40,505 nucleotides of DNA from Candidatus Omnitrophota bacterium (GTDB lineage Bacteria > Omnitrophota > Gorgyraeia > Zapsychrales > Zapsychraceae): assembly GCA_015233115.1 (NCBI GenBank), contig JADFYJ010000008.1:1-40505 (forward strand), in the 5' to 3' direction. Position numbers and translations under genes: made by a program. Of this stretch, positions 6,683 through 12,953 are shown in pieces; within the stretch, counting starts at the first letter, position 1; each line of letters opens with the position of its first letter. The notes beneath the pieces are model-generated. The model saw nothing but the letters and a program-made list of their open reading frames with translations, had not been told where the DNA came from and ran no database searches.

Positions 6683-7117
6683 ATGAAAACCTTTGCCATT
6701 GGCGACATTCATGGTTCGTATAAGGCATTACGGCAATGCCTGGAGCGGTCTAAATTTGACTATCAAAAAGATCGGCTTATTGTTTTAGGTGATGTTTGTG
6801 ACGGATATCCGGAAGTTAAATATTGTATCGACGAGTTGTTGAAGATTAAACATTGTGATTTGGTGATTGGGAACCATGATATGTGGGCATTGGATCGGGC
6901 GTTATGGAACTTTACGGTGGAACGCCGGATAGGATATAATCAAAATGTACGATATTTCAAACAAGATCGATGGGAGGAAAATATGGCAGATGTCAGATGC
7001 GCGGTGTGCGGTTTGAATGCGAAAATTGTTGTTACGCATAACGGTAAACAATACAAAGTGTGTTGTTATCGATGCAAAAAGAAATTTGAAGCAGATGCGG
7101 AACAATATGTAAAATGA
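6683..7117 (+). CDS. Truncated metallophosphatase joined in frame to a YHS-like mini-protein
   Basis: Residues 1-75 are the N-terminus of a calcineurin-like serine/threonine phosphatase: GDIHG (7-11), GDVCDG (36-41) and GNHD (63-66), three metal-binding motifs in the usual order and spacing. The C-terminal half of the fold, with its later histidine ligands, is missing. After about 25 residues of unrelated sequence the frame runs directly into a complete Cys-rich domain starting at Met101. That Met has its own strong ribosome binding site, so I think the phosphatase part is a 5' remnant and the active product is the short gene at 6983-7117. A true fusion protein is possible but would lack a complete phosphatase site. 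Confidence 0.6.
   Translation: MKTFAIGDIHGSYKALRQCLERSKFDYQKDRLIVLGDVCDGYPEVKYCIDELLKIKHCDLVIGNHDMWALDRALWNFTVERRIGYNQNVRYFKQDRWEENMADVRCAVCGLNAKIVVTHNGKQYKVCCYRCKKKFEADAEQYVK
6983..7117 (+). CDS. YHS-like zinc/metal-binding mini-protein
   Basis: ATG 6983 is preceded by GGAGG at 6973-6977 and encodes 44 residues. They contain a CxxC (AVCGLN region), a central NGKQYKVCC strand and a second CxxC-type pair (CCYRCKKKFEADAEQY). This is the layout of YHS/TRASH-like metal-binding domains, which bind copper or zinc. It lies in the same frame as the phosphatase remnant upstream, so automated calls will merge the two. No metal transporter lies next to it. Confidence 0.65.
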   Translation: MADVRCAVCGLNAKIVVTHNGKQYKVCCYRCKKKFEADAEQYVK

Positions 7118-7136
7118 GAATATAGGCCAGCACCTA

Positions 7137-7192
7137 TGTCCTGGTTTGTCATATTCTGTCTTGTTGACTAAAATAATTTATTCTGGTATTTT
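7137..7192 (+). promoter_or_regulatory. Promoter of the first PEP-CTERM gene, with upstream box
   Basis: TGTCCTGGTTTG (7137-7148) lies 15 bases before a -35 box TTGACT (7164-7169). After 17 bases comes TATTTT (7187-7192). The same 12-base box at the same 15-base distance precedes the -35 box of the second PEP-CTERM gene at 12048. I read the box as an activator or repressor site shared by exported PEP-CTERM genes. Confidence 0.6.
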
Positions 7193-7234
7193 ATTTTTTA
7201 CAAAATTTTAATTTAACAATCGATGGAGGAAAAA

Positions 7235-7957
7235 ATGAAAAGTTTTAAATTAGCAGCCTTGGTTTTGTTATTCGTTTTGGCAACAGCAAACATGGCATTA
7301 GCCTCAGTTGTCAATGTTCCAGTCACAGCAAATGGTGATGCGGTAAATGGTTTTGACAGATGGCCGGGCGGATCTTGGAGTTATAGCTCGCCAGATGCCA
7401 ATCCAAACTCAGCATCATATTATTATTCGTTTTCTTCAGGATTTGGTTCGTCGGCTGGCTGGGCAGATTCATATTTGCAATTTAATTTAAACGGGGTTTC
7501 GGCTTCAAATATTTCTTCAGCTTCATTGTTTATGAATGTGCTTTCAAGTGGCCAAGGACAGGCTTCAACTTCAGCTAATCTTTATCATAGAACTGATGCA
7601 AGCGGAGCTACAGGAAATGCGTCTCAAGGATTGAGCGGAGATCAATTGGTATATGGTTTTACTGATCTTTCAACAATTGGATGGAATGAGATTGATGTTA
7701 CAAGTTATCTTAATAATGATCTTGCCGCTAATTATAACTGGTCTGTATTTAGTGTTATGCATAATGGCGAAGGATATGGTGATCGTTCTTCAGGTATGTC
7801 ATTCTCAAGCGCAGAAGGCGGTTATCCTGCGTATTTACAGATTGCATATGCTAATGACGAAGGCGGAAGTGGTAATAATGCGGTTCCTGAACCAGCGACC
7901 ATGGCGCTTTTGGGATCTGGATTGGTTGGGCTGGTATTTAAAAGACGTAAAGCATAA
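7235..7957 (+). CDS. PEP-CTERM exported protein with DNRLRE-like domain
   Basis: The start at 7235 is preferred over ATG 7223 because the latter overlaps the Shine-Dalgarno GGAGGA. The 240-residue product has a signal peptide (cleavage near ALAS). Its beta-rich, Ser- and Gly-rich middle contains SYLQFNLNGVSA and the pattern WNEIDVTSYLN, which resembles DNRLRE/CBM96-like carbohydrate-associated modules. It ends with a PEP-CTERM sorting signal: VPEPAT, a hydrophobic stretch and KRRKA. Exosortase would cut near PEP and attach the protein to the cell surface or matrix (family knowledge). No exosortase gene lies in this window. A terminator follows directly. Confidence 0.85.
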   Translation: MKSFKLAALVLLFVLATANMALASVVNVPVTANGDAVNGFDRWPGGSWSYSSPDANPNSASYYYSFSSGFGSSAGWADSYLQFNLNGVSASNISSASLFMNVLSSGQGQASTSANLYHRTDASGATGNASQGLSGDQLVYGFTDLSTIGWNEIDVTSYLNNDLAANYNWSVFSVMHNGEGYGDRSSGMSFSSAEGGYPAYLQIAYANDEGGSGNNAVPEPATMALLGSGLVGLVFKRRKA

Positions 7958-7979
7958 TTACGTTTAGAAATATTTTACT

Positions 7980-8014
7980 AAAAGGCTTCTCATTTATTTG
8001 AGGAGCCTTTTTTT
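7980..8014 (+). terminator. Intrinsic terminator after the first PEP-CTERM gene
   Basis: The stem GGCTTCTC / GAGGAGCC (7984-7991 with 8000-8007) is flanked by A and T runs and followed by seven T. Nearly the same hairpin occurs at 10461-10494 and 12771-12802. Confidence 0.88.
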
Positions 8015-8065
8015 ATTTGTTTCCTAGTATTTACACTTTCTCTTTTCTGTGCTACAAATGAAGTC

Positions 8066-8491
8066 GTGATTACCTCAATTAGCGCAGTTAAAACTGAGCT
8101 TAAGAAAATGAAGCTTCCTTTATATGTCTCTCCGGTGAAGGCGGGGTTTCCGTCTCCGGCTGAAGATTTTATCGACAAGAAGCTTGATTTAAACGAGCAT
8201 CTGATCAAACATCCGGCTGCGACGTTTTTTGTTAAAGTTTCGGGCGATTCGATGTTGAACGCGGGCATTTTATCGGGGGATATTTTGATTGTGGACCGCT
8301 CGCTTGAACCAACTAACGGGAAGATCATTGTTGCTATATTAAACGGCGAATTCACGGTTAAATATTTTAAAAAATTAAGCGGCAAGGTTGTTTTATCAGC
8401 AGCAAATCCGAAATATCCTGATATTCAAATCACAGCGGATATGGATTTTCAAATCTGGGGTGTCGTGACCAATGCGATTCATAAACTATGA
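8066..8491 (+). CDS. umuD: UmuD-like S24 autopeptidase, DNA polymerase V subunit
   Basis: The 141-residue protein aligns along its whole length with UmuD. GFPSPAEDF follows the cleavage site Ala26-Gly27, and the catalytic dyad is Ser62 (SGDSM) and Lys99 (EFTVKYF). RecA-stimulated self-cleavage yields UmuD', the partner of UmuC in translesion synthesis. The GTG start at 8066 gives the expected length but has no clear ribosome binding site; ATG 8108 would remove part of the N-terminal arm. The gene overlaps umuC by four bases (ATGA). No copy of the lexA-type operator seen at 3977 and 5994 is evident upstream. Confidence 0.9.
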   Translation: MITSISAVKTELKKMKLPLYVSPVKAGFPSPAEDFIDKKLDLNEHLIKHPAATFFVKVSGDSMLNAGILSGDILIVDRSLEPTNGKIIVAILNGEFTVKYFKKLSGKVVLSAANPKYPDIQITADMDFQIWGVVTNAIHKL

Positions 8492-9780
8492 ACTTACCCG
8501 AGAATTCTCACATATTTGCTTTAGTGGACTGTAACAATTTTTACGCCTCCTGCGAGCGGGTGTTTAATCCACAGATACATAATAAACCTGTTGTCGTTTT
8601 ATCTAATAATGACGGCTGTGCCATTGCGCGTTCTGCTGAAGCAAAAATTTTAGGCATAAAAATGGGCGCGCCGTATTTTGAATGGCAGCATTTAGTAAAA
8701 CCCCATAATATCCGAGTCTATTCAGCCAATTTTGTTCTTTATGGAGATATGTCGGCGAGGGTGATGCGGACGCTTGAGATGTTTGCGCCGGAGATTGAAA
8801 TTTATTCGATTGATGAGGCTTTTTTAAAATTAGACACTCTGCCTGTGCATGATTTTAAAGTTTATGCTACGGAAATTTATCAGCAAGTGAAACAGCAAAC
8901 CGGGCTGCCGGTGTCGATCGGGATCGCATCCACTAAAACTTTAGCCAAAGCCGCGAATTATTTTGGGAAACGTGTGCCAGAGTTAAAGGGTGTTACTGAT
9001 TTTGTCACAGATCCTTCTGTGGTCGACGGGTTTCTTAAACAATTACCTGTCCGGGAAATTTGGGGTATTGGACAAAAGCGGGCCGAATTTTTGCAAAAGT
9101 ACGGAATTTTGACGGCTTATGATTTAAAAGGCTTAGATGACAAATGGATCGACGATAATTTAACGATAATGGGCTTGCGCACTGTTTGGGAATTAAGAGG
9201 GACTTCTTGTCTTCAGATTGAAGAGGACGAAAAGAAACGGCAAACGATAGCGTCCACGCGTTCTTTTGGTAAGGAAATCAAATCTTTCGACGAGCTTTTG
9301 GAAGCGTTAAGTTATCTGATTTCCATTGCCGCTCAGAAATTGCGCGGCCAGAGTTCAAAAACCGGTTATATGCAGGTCTTTGTGGCGTCCAATCCTTTTA
9401 AAAAGGGTCTGCAATATCGTAATGCCGCGGGTGTGGTTTTAGATCCTAAAACAGATGACAGCGCTGTGCTTCTCGGATATTGCCGAAAGATATTGGAGCA
9501 AATATACAGTCCGGATTTTACGTACAAAAGAGCCGGAGTTATTATGTCGGAATTCGTTAATCACGATGAGTATCAATATGACTTGTGTCATGATGGGGGT
9601 GCTTTAGATCGCAGGTCTAGTTTAATGTCAATCATTGACCGGTATAACCGAACTGTGAATAGCGGAGAAATTAAATTTGCGCAAGAAGGCGTGCGGCGGC
9701 AGAATTGGTTTATGAATCAAAATAAAAAATCTTCCCGGTATACAACGAATTGGAATGAATTATTAACCATCAAAATTTAA
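8488..9780 (+). CDS. umuC: UmuC-like Y-family translesion DNA polymerase
   Basis: The 430-residue protein has the Y-family catalytic core. Asp14 lies in LVDCNNFYASCE, Asp109-Glu110 in IYSIDEAFL, and a conserved VSIGIASTKTLAKAANYFGK follows. The helix-hairpin-helix thumb region contains EIWGIGQKRAEFL. The C-terminal part has the little-finger and UmuC-specific region (TRSFGKEI). The length matches E. coli UmuC. With UmuD' it would form Pol V and copy past lesions during SOS. The start codon overlaps the umuD stop (ATGA), so the two are translationally coupled. yedK follows four bases after the stop. Confidence 0.95.
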   Translation: MNLPENSHIFALVDCNNFYASCERVFNPQIHNKPVVVLSNNDGCAIARSAEAKILGIKMGAPYFEWQHLVKPHNIRVYSANFVLYGDMSARVMRTLEMFAPEIEIYSIDEAFLKLDTLPVHDFKVYATEIYQQVKQQTGLPVSIGIASTKTLAKAANYFGKRVPELKGVTDFVTDPSVVDGFLKQLPVREIWGIGQKRAEFLQKYGILTAYDLKGLDDKWIDDNLTIMGLRTVWELRGTSCLQIEEDEKKRQTIASTRSFGKEIKSFDELLEALSYLISIAAQKLRGQSSKTGYMQVFVASNPFKKGLQYRNAAGVVLDPKTDDSAVLLGYCRKILEQIYSPDFTYKRAGVIMSEFVNHDEYQYDLCHDGGALDRRSSLMSIIDRYNRTVNSGEIKFAQEGVRRQNWFMNQNKKSSRYTTNWNELLTIKI

Positions 9781-9784
9781 GCTT

Positions 9785-10360
9785 ATGTGCGGACGATTTG
9801 GATTAACTAAAGACGAAGATTATTTAATGAAAAGATTCGGCGTTCAGAAGATTGTTCCGGATTACCGGGTTAGTTTCAATATCAAACCTTCTGAAAAGAT
9901 CGCGGTGATTTTGAATACTGAACCGCAGAAAATCAGAATGGTGCATTGGGGCTATACTCCTCACTGGATGAAAAAAGAATCTGCCCTGGAAGTGATCAAT
10001 ATCCGGGAAGAGGGGATGGACAGCAAATATTTTTATAAAGATTCTTTTTATAACCGGCGGTGTTTAATTTTGGCCGATATGTTTTATGAGTGGGATAAAA
10101 TGAAACAAGCGTATAAATTTTTTAAAAAAGGCGAAGAGGCTTTTGCTTTTCCCGGATTATGGGATGTGTTTGAAGGCCGGATCGGGTGCGCCATTATTAC
10201 TGCGGAAGCCAATAAATTGATCAAGCCTGTCCACGCCAGAATGCCGGTTATTTTAGATGATACTGAAGAGAAGGCATGGCTAGAGAAGCCTAAAAAAAAG
10301 TTCAAGCGGCTTAAAGATGATATGCTGGACCAAAGTAAAGTAAACGAAAAAATTCATTAA
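9785..10360 (+). CDS. yedK: SOS-associated YedK/HMCES-type abasic-site peptidase-like protein
   Basis: Met1-Cys2-Gly-Arg-Phe gives the catalytic Cys2 after Met removal. Further active-site positions are Asn72 (in NIREEGM, where most relatives have NARAET), Glu102 (FYEW) and His150 (HARMP). The WGYTPHWMK motif is also present. Relatives form a covalent cross-link with abasic sites in single-stranded DNA and shield them. At 191 residues it is slightly shorter than usual, with a Lys-rich C-terminus. It starts four bases after umuC, making an SOS-type umuD-umuC-yedK operon. Confidence 0.92.
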   Translation: MCGRFGLTKDEDYLMKRFGVQKIVPDYRVSFNIKPSEKIAVILNTEPQKIRMVHWGYTPHWMKKESALEVINIREEGMDSKYFYKDSFYNRRCLILADMFYEWDKMKQAYKFFKKGEEAFAFPGLWDVFEGRIGCAIITAEANKLIKPVHARMPVILDDTEEKAWLEKPKKKFKRLKDDMLDQSKVNEKIH

Positions 10361-10380
10361 CCCACACCAAGGAGGAGCGA

Positions 10381-10446
10381 ATGGGAGATAAAAGCAAAGG
10401 TAAGAAAGACAAAAAAGTTAAGAAGCCAAAGCAAAGTAAGGCATAA
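10381..10446 (+). CDS. Lysine-rich 21-residue mini-protein
   Basis: A strong ribosome binding site (AAGGAGG, about 10370) precedes ATG 10381. The 21 residues begin MGDKSKGKKDKKVKKPK and are almost entirely Lys, Asp, Gly and Ser, and so highly basic. I recall similar MGDKS-starting small basic proteins widespread in bacteria, of unknown function. It lies 20 bases after yedK and just before a terminator, so it is likely the last gene of the SOS operon. Confidence 0.65.
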   Translation: MGDKSKGKKDKKVKKPKQSKA

Positions 10447-10460
10447 CAGTTTCATTTTTT

Positions 10461-10494
10461 AAAAGGCTTCTCATTCATTTGAGGAGCCTTTTTT
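10461..10494. terminator. Bidirectional terminator overlapping the rluF 3' end
   Basis: GGCTTCTC (10465-10472) pairs with GAGGAGCC (10481-10488), with T runs on the right and A runs on the left. It therefore works in both directions for the two convergent genes. The last codons and the stop of the minus-strand gene (10471) lie inside the hairpin. Confidence 0.85.
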
Positions 10495-11199
10495 ATCAAT
10501 CGCTTCTTTTAATTTATTTACTTCACTTTCCGTCAGAGTACGCCATTTACCGGACAATAATCCTTGCAGTTTGATATGCATAATCCGGATCCGTTTCAGT
10601 TTTAAAACCCGGTAACCGAGTTCATGCGTCATCCTGCGGATTTGGAGATTTATTCCCTGCGTAAGCACAATCGAAAATGAATGGGGGGAGAGCATTTTAA
10701 CCTGACACGGTTTGGTCTTAATCCAGGACTGACGGACCGGATTAAAAATTCTCACTCCGGCTGACATGGCTTTAATAAAAGATTCGGTGACCGGTTTATC
10801 CACATCCACCAAATATTCTTTTTCATGTTCAAATTCACTGCGCAAAATTTTGTTCACAATTGTGCCGTCATTGGTCAGCAAAATTAATCCCGACGAATTC
10901 TTATCAAGTCTTCCGATTGGGAAAACACGTTCAGGGTAGCCAATGAAATCAATGATGTTATCCGGATTGCTGTGCTCAGTCGTAGATTCAACGCCGCGCG
11001 GTTTGTTAAAAGCCAAATACACAGTTTCCGGCTTTTTTTCAATGCGTTTCCCGTCAATGGTAACAATATCATTTTCTCCGATATTAGTTCCCAAGAGAGC
11101 CTTTGCGCCATTTAAAAGCACCTCGCCGCTGCTGATCAGCCTATCAGCTTCCCGCCGCGAACAATAACCGGTTGAACTGATAAAAACATTGATTCTCAT
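10471..11199 (-). CDS. rluF: RluF-like rRNA pseudouridine synthase
   Basis: The 242-residue protein has an N-terminal S4 RNA-binding domain (RINVFISSTGYCSRREADRL, residues 2-60). The RsuA/RluB/E/F catalytic domain follows, with the Asp motif GRLDKNSSGLILLTNDG (about 96-112) and the TQGINLQIRRMTHELGY motif near the C-terminus. The segment KLKRIRIMHI matches RluF (23S rRNA U2604) best, though RluB or RsuA relatives cannot be excluded. The gene converges on the SOS operon and shares its terminator. Confidence 0.85.
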   Translation of the reverse strand: MRINVFISSTGYCSRREADRLISSGEVLLNGAKALLGTNIGENDIVTIDGKRIEKKPETVYLAFNKPRGVESTTEHSNPDNIIDFIGYPERVFPIGRLDKNSSGLILLTNDGTIVNKILRSEFEHEKEYLVDVDKPVTESFIKAMSAGVRIFNPVRQSWIKTKPCQVKMLSPHSFSIVLTQGINLQIRRMTHELGYRVLKLKRIRIMHIKLQGLLSGKWRTLTESEVNKLKEAIDKKGSSNE

Positions 11200-11319
11200 T
11201 TTTTCCTGTTCCTGATAAATTTTATTTTACAAACTCGAGTCGTCAAAATTCGAAGTCATTTTAGCCTTTTCAGAAAACTTTAGCAAGAAACAAAAACATC
11301 GTTATTCTCGACCTCTTCA

Positions 11320-11348
11320 TTGACAAATTAGATAACTCAGGGTAAATT
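11320..11348 (+). promoter_or_regulatory. Sigma-70-type promoter before the HEFGH membrane protein
   Basis: TTGACA (11320-11325), 17 bases, TAAATT (11343-11348). It shares TTGACAAATT and GTAAATT with the promoter at 12809-12837. Transcription would start about where the repeat hairpin at 11357 begins. Confidence 0.6.
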
Positions 11349-11356
11349 CAATTTTC

Positions 11357-11384
11357 GGGGGACACAATGCTTAATTGTGTCCCC
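11357..11384 (+). repeat. Two-armed hairpin copy of the GGGGACAC repeat
   Basis: GGGGACACAAT (11358-11368) and ATTGTGTCCCC (11374-11384) are perfect inverted arms around a five-base loop. This is the smallest complete two-armed copy in the window. It would form the 5' end of the mRNA for the gene that follows. Confidence 0.88.
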
Positions 11385-11440
11385 TATGTGACGCTATTAT
11401 TATCATTAAGCTGTGGGATAGTTTTGCTAAGGACAAAAGT

Positions 11441-12022
11441 ATGAATTCTATAAAAATTATGCTATTAGAATTTATTCGTAATCAAATATATGAAATCAAG
11501 GGCTGGTGCCGAGGGCGCAACGGTTATGCGCGCATTCCGCTGGTTCTGCTTTTTATGTACATTTTTTTTCGGCATTTAACCTCGATTGATTATCAGAGCA
11601 TTTTACACCCGCTGAATTTGGGTATTCATGAGTTCGGGCATTTGATTTTTTCTTTTGCGGGACAGTTCATAAATATTTTGGGCGGGCCTTTAATTGAAGT
11701 CGCTGCGCCTTTTGCGGGGATGTGGAATTTTTATGTTCAAAAGGATTATTTCTCGTTAATGCTATGTTTGGGCTGGCTTTCTACAGCGCTTTTCTCCTGC
11801 GCTCGTTATGTCGGTGACGCGCGGTCAATGGAGCTGCCTTTGGTCTCACCCTTTGGCACAGCATGCCATGATTGGAACTATTTGCTCGGAGAAATGCACA
11901 TCCTGCCCTGGGATCATGCCATATCCTCATTCATTGGGTCGATTGCCTGTTTATCCATGGTCGTCTGCCTATGGGCCAGCGGCTGGATTATATGGAGCAT
12001 GATCAACCAGCCGAATAAATAA
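11441..12022 (+). CDS. Membrane protein with HEFGH zinc-metalloprotease-like motif
   Basis: ATG 11441 (AGGA ten bases upstream) is preferred over a TTG at 11375 that lies inside the repeat hairpin. The 193-residue protein has hydrophobic segments at about 32-48, 60-78, 105-125 and 165-188. The motif NLGIHEFGHLIF (HExxH-type) is embedded in one of them, followed by GGPLIEVAAP. Intramembrane HExxH with a later Gly-Pro turn recalls site-2-protease-like (M50) peptidases. The second metal ligand motif (LDG/NxxPxxxLDG) is not evident; HDWNYLL near residue 150 may supply a ligand. I cannot name a family with confidence. Confidence 0.6.
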   Translation: MNSIKIMLLEFIRNQIYEIKGWCRGRNGYARIPLVLLFMYIFFRHLTSIDYQSILHPLNLGIHEFGHLIFSFAGQFINILGGPLIEVAAPFAGMWNFYVQKDYFSLMLCLGWLSTALFSCARYVGDARSMELPLVSPFGTACHDWNYLLGEMHILPWDHAISSFIGSIACLSMVVCLWASGWIIWSMINQPNK

Positions 12023-12047
12023 TGACCAGCAACAATTAAGTTTGGCC

Positions 12048-12102
12048 TGTCCTGGTTTGGGAGAGGTTGTCTGGTTGACAGAAATTTTTTTTTATATATA
12101 CT
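12048..12102 (+). promoter_or_regulatory. Promoter of the second PEP-CTERM gene, with upstream box
   Basis: TGTCCTGGTTTG (12048-12059) lies 15 bases before the -35 box TTGACA (12075-12080), followed by TATACT (12097-12102) after 16 bases. The box and spacing match those at 7137. Confidence 0.6.
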
Positions 12103-12143
12103 TATAAAAATTAAAAATAAAAGTTTTACAACAAGGAGCAGGT

Positions 12144-12746
12144 ATGAAAAAGATTTTAGGTTTCATTTTATTAACTTTCGCGATGTTAGTTGCTTTTAAT
12201 GGTCAAGCTATGGCTGGTTCCGGAACCATGTCCGTTTCATCAGCCTATACTTTTACGGGAACCCCGGGCGATTATCTTTTAGATTTTAGTCTTACCAATA
12301 ATATTCCGGCGTCATATAACCAAACTTTATATTTTTGGGGAGTGGATTTAGCTCAAGATCCTAATATTGGGTCACCTGCAGGATGGTCAAGATGGGGTTC
12401 CGGCATGGAATGGGACAATATTGGATATGGCGGAAGTTCAGTTCAGTATCTTAATAATTGGTATGCTGGTTCCGGATCAGCATACGCAGTTGCCACGGGC
12501 AACACCTTATCAGGTTTTACAGTTCACTCGACTTTTCTTCCAGATTCTTTTAATTTTTTCGCTTATGGAACAGGGAATGACTATAATGGAGCAGACGCTT
12601 TTAATAAAGGGTGGAATCCTGGTTTCGAATCTAATTATACAGGCGGCCCTGCGAATGGTGGTAGCCCCACGGTTCCTGAACCAGCGTCTATGTTTTTGTT
12701 AGGATCTGGTTTAGTCGGGCTTGTATTAAAAAGACGAAAAGCATAA
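12144..12746 (+). CDS. PEP-CTERM exported protein
   Basis: ATG 12144 follows AAGGAG. The 200-residue protein has a signal peptide ending near QAMAG. A beta-rich mature part is dominated by Gly, Ser, Asn, Trp and Tyr (YFWGVDLAQD, WNPGFESNY). The C-terminal sorting signal is VPEPAS, a hydrophobic helix and KRRKA. It is unrelated in its middle to the PEP-CTERM protein at 7235. The last 21 codons, the 3' untranslated region and the terminator are very similar to those of that gene, and so is the promoter box. It is probably surface-attached through exosortase; its function is unknown. Confidence 0.85.
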   Translation: MKKILGFILLTFAMLVAFNGQAMAGSGTMSVSSAYTFTGTPGDYLLDFSLTNNIPASYNQTLYFWGVDLAQDPNIGSPAGWSRWGSGMEWDNIGYGGSSVQYLNNWYAGSGSAYAVATGNTLSGFTVHSTFLPDSFNFFAYGTGNDYNGADAFNKGWNPGFESNYTGGPANGGSPTVPEPASMFLLGSGLVGLVLKRRKA

Positions 12747-12770
12747 TTACGTTTAAGAAATTTATTATAA

Positions 12771-12802
12771 AAAGGCTTCTCATAATTTGAGAAGCCTTTT
12801 TT
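12771..12802 (+). terminator. Intrinsic terminator after the second PEP-CTERM gene
   Basis: GGCTTCTC (12774-12781) pairs with GAGAAGCC (12789-12796) and is followed by six T. It is closely related to the hairpins at 7980 and 10461. Confidence 0.88.
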
Positions 12803-12808
12803 CATAAA

Positions 12809-12911
12809 TTGACAAATTCAATGCTTAAGTGTAAATTGATAAAATGATGAAAATTAATTTGGTTAATAACTAGACCTTTGTTTGGTGGAATTCCAGACAA
12901 AGGTTTTTTTA
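12809..12911 (+). promoter_or_regulatory. Promoter plus leader terminator upstream of the PAS/GAF kinase (attenuator or small RNA)
   Basis: TTGACA (12809-12814), 17 bases and TAAATT (12832-12837) form a good promoter. About 40 bases later comes ACCTTTGT (12874-12881), which pairs with ACAAAGGT (12897-12904). An inner TGGAATTCCA can also pair, and seven T follow. The hairpin ends 43 bases before the GTG start of the kinase. No gene lies between promoter and terminator, so this is either a transcription attenuator or a small RNA of about 70 nt. Confidence 0.55.
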
Positions 12912-12953
12912 TCTGACCAATACGTTTTCAACCGAAAGAATAGGGGACAGCGA

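Noticed and set aside
7223..7234. ATG 7223 and ATG 19101 as starts of the PEP-CTERM and Lys-Pro repeat genes
   Set aside because: Both overlap the Shine-Dalgarno GGAGG of a second ATG four codons later, which gives a normal signal peptide.
11375..11440. TTG start of the HEFGH protein inside the repeat hairpin
   Set aside because: The extension encodes repeat sequence and lacks a ribosome binding site; ATG 11441 has AGGA at proper distance.
12941..12950. AGGGGACAG before the kinase as another copy of the GGGGACAC repeat
   Set aside because: Only seven bases match and they serve as ribosome binding site; there is no tail or second arm.
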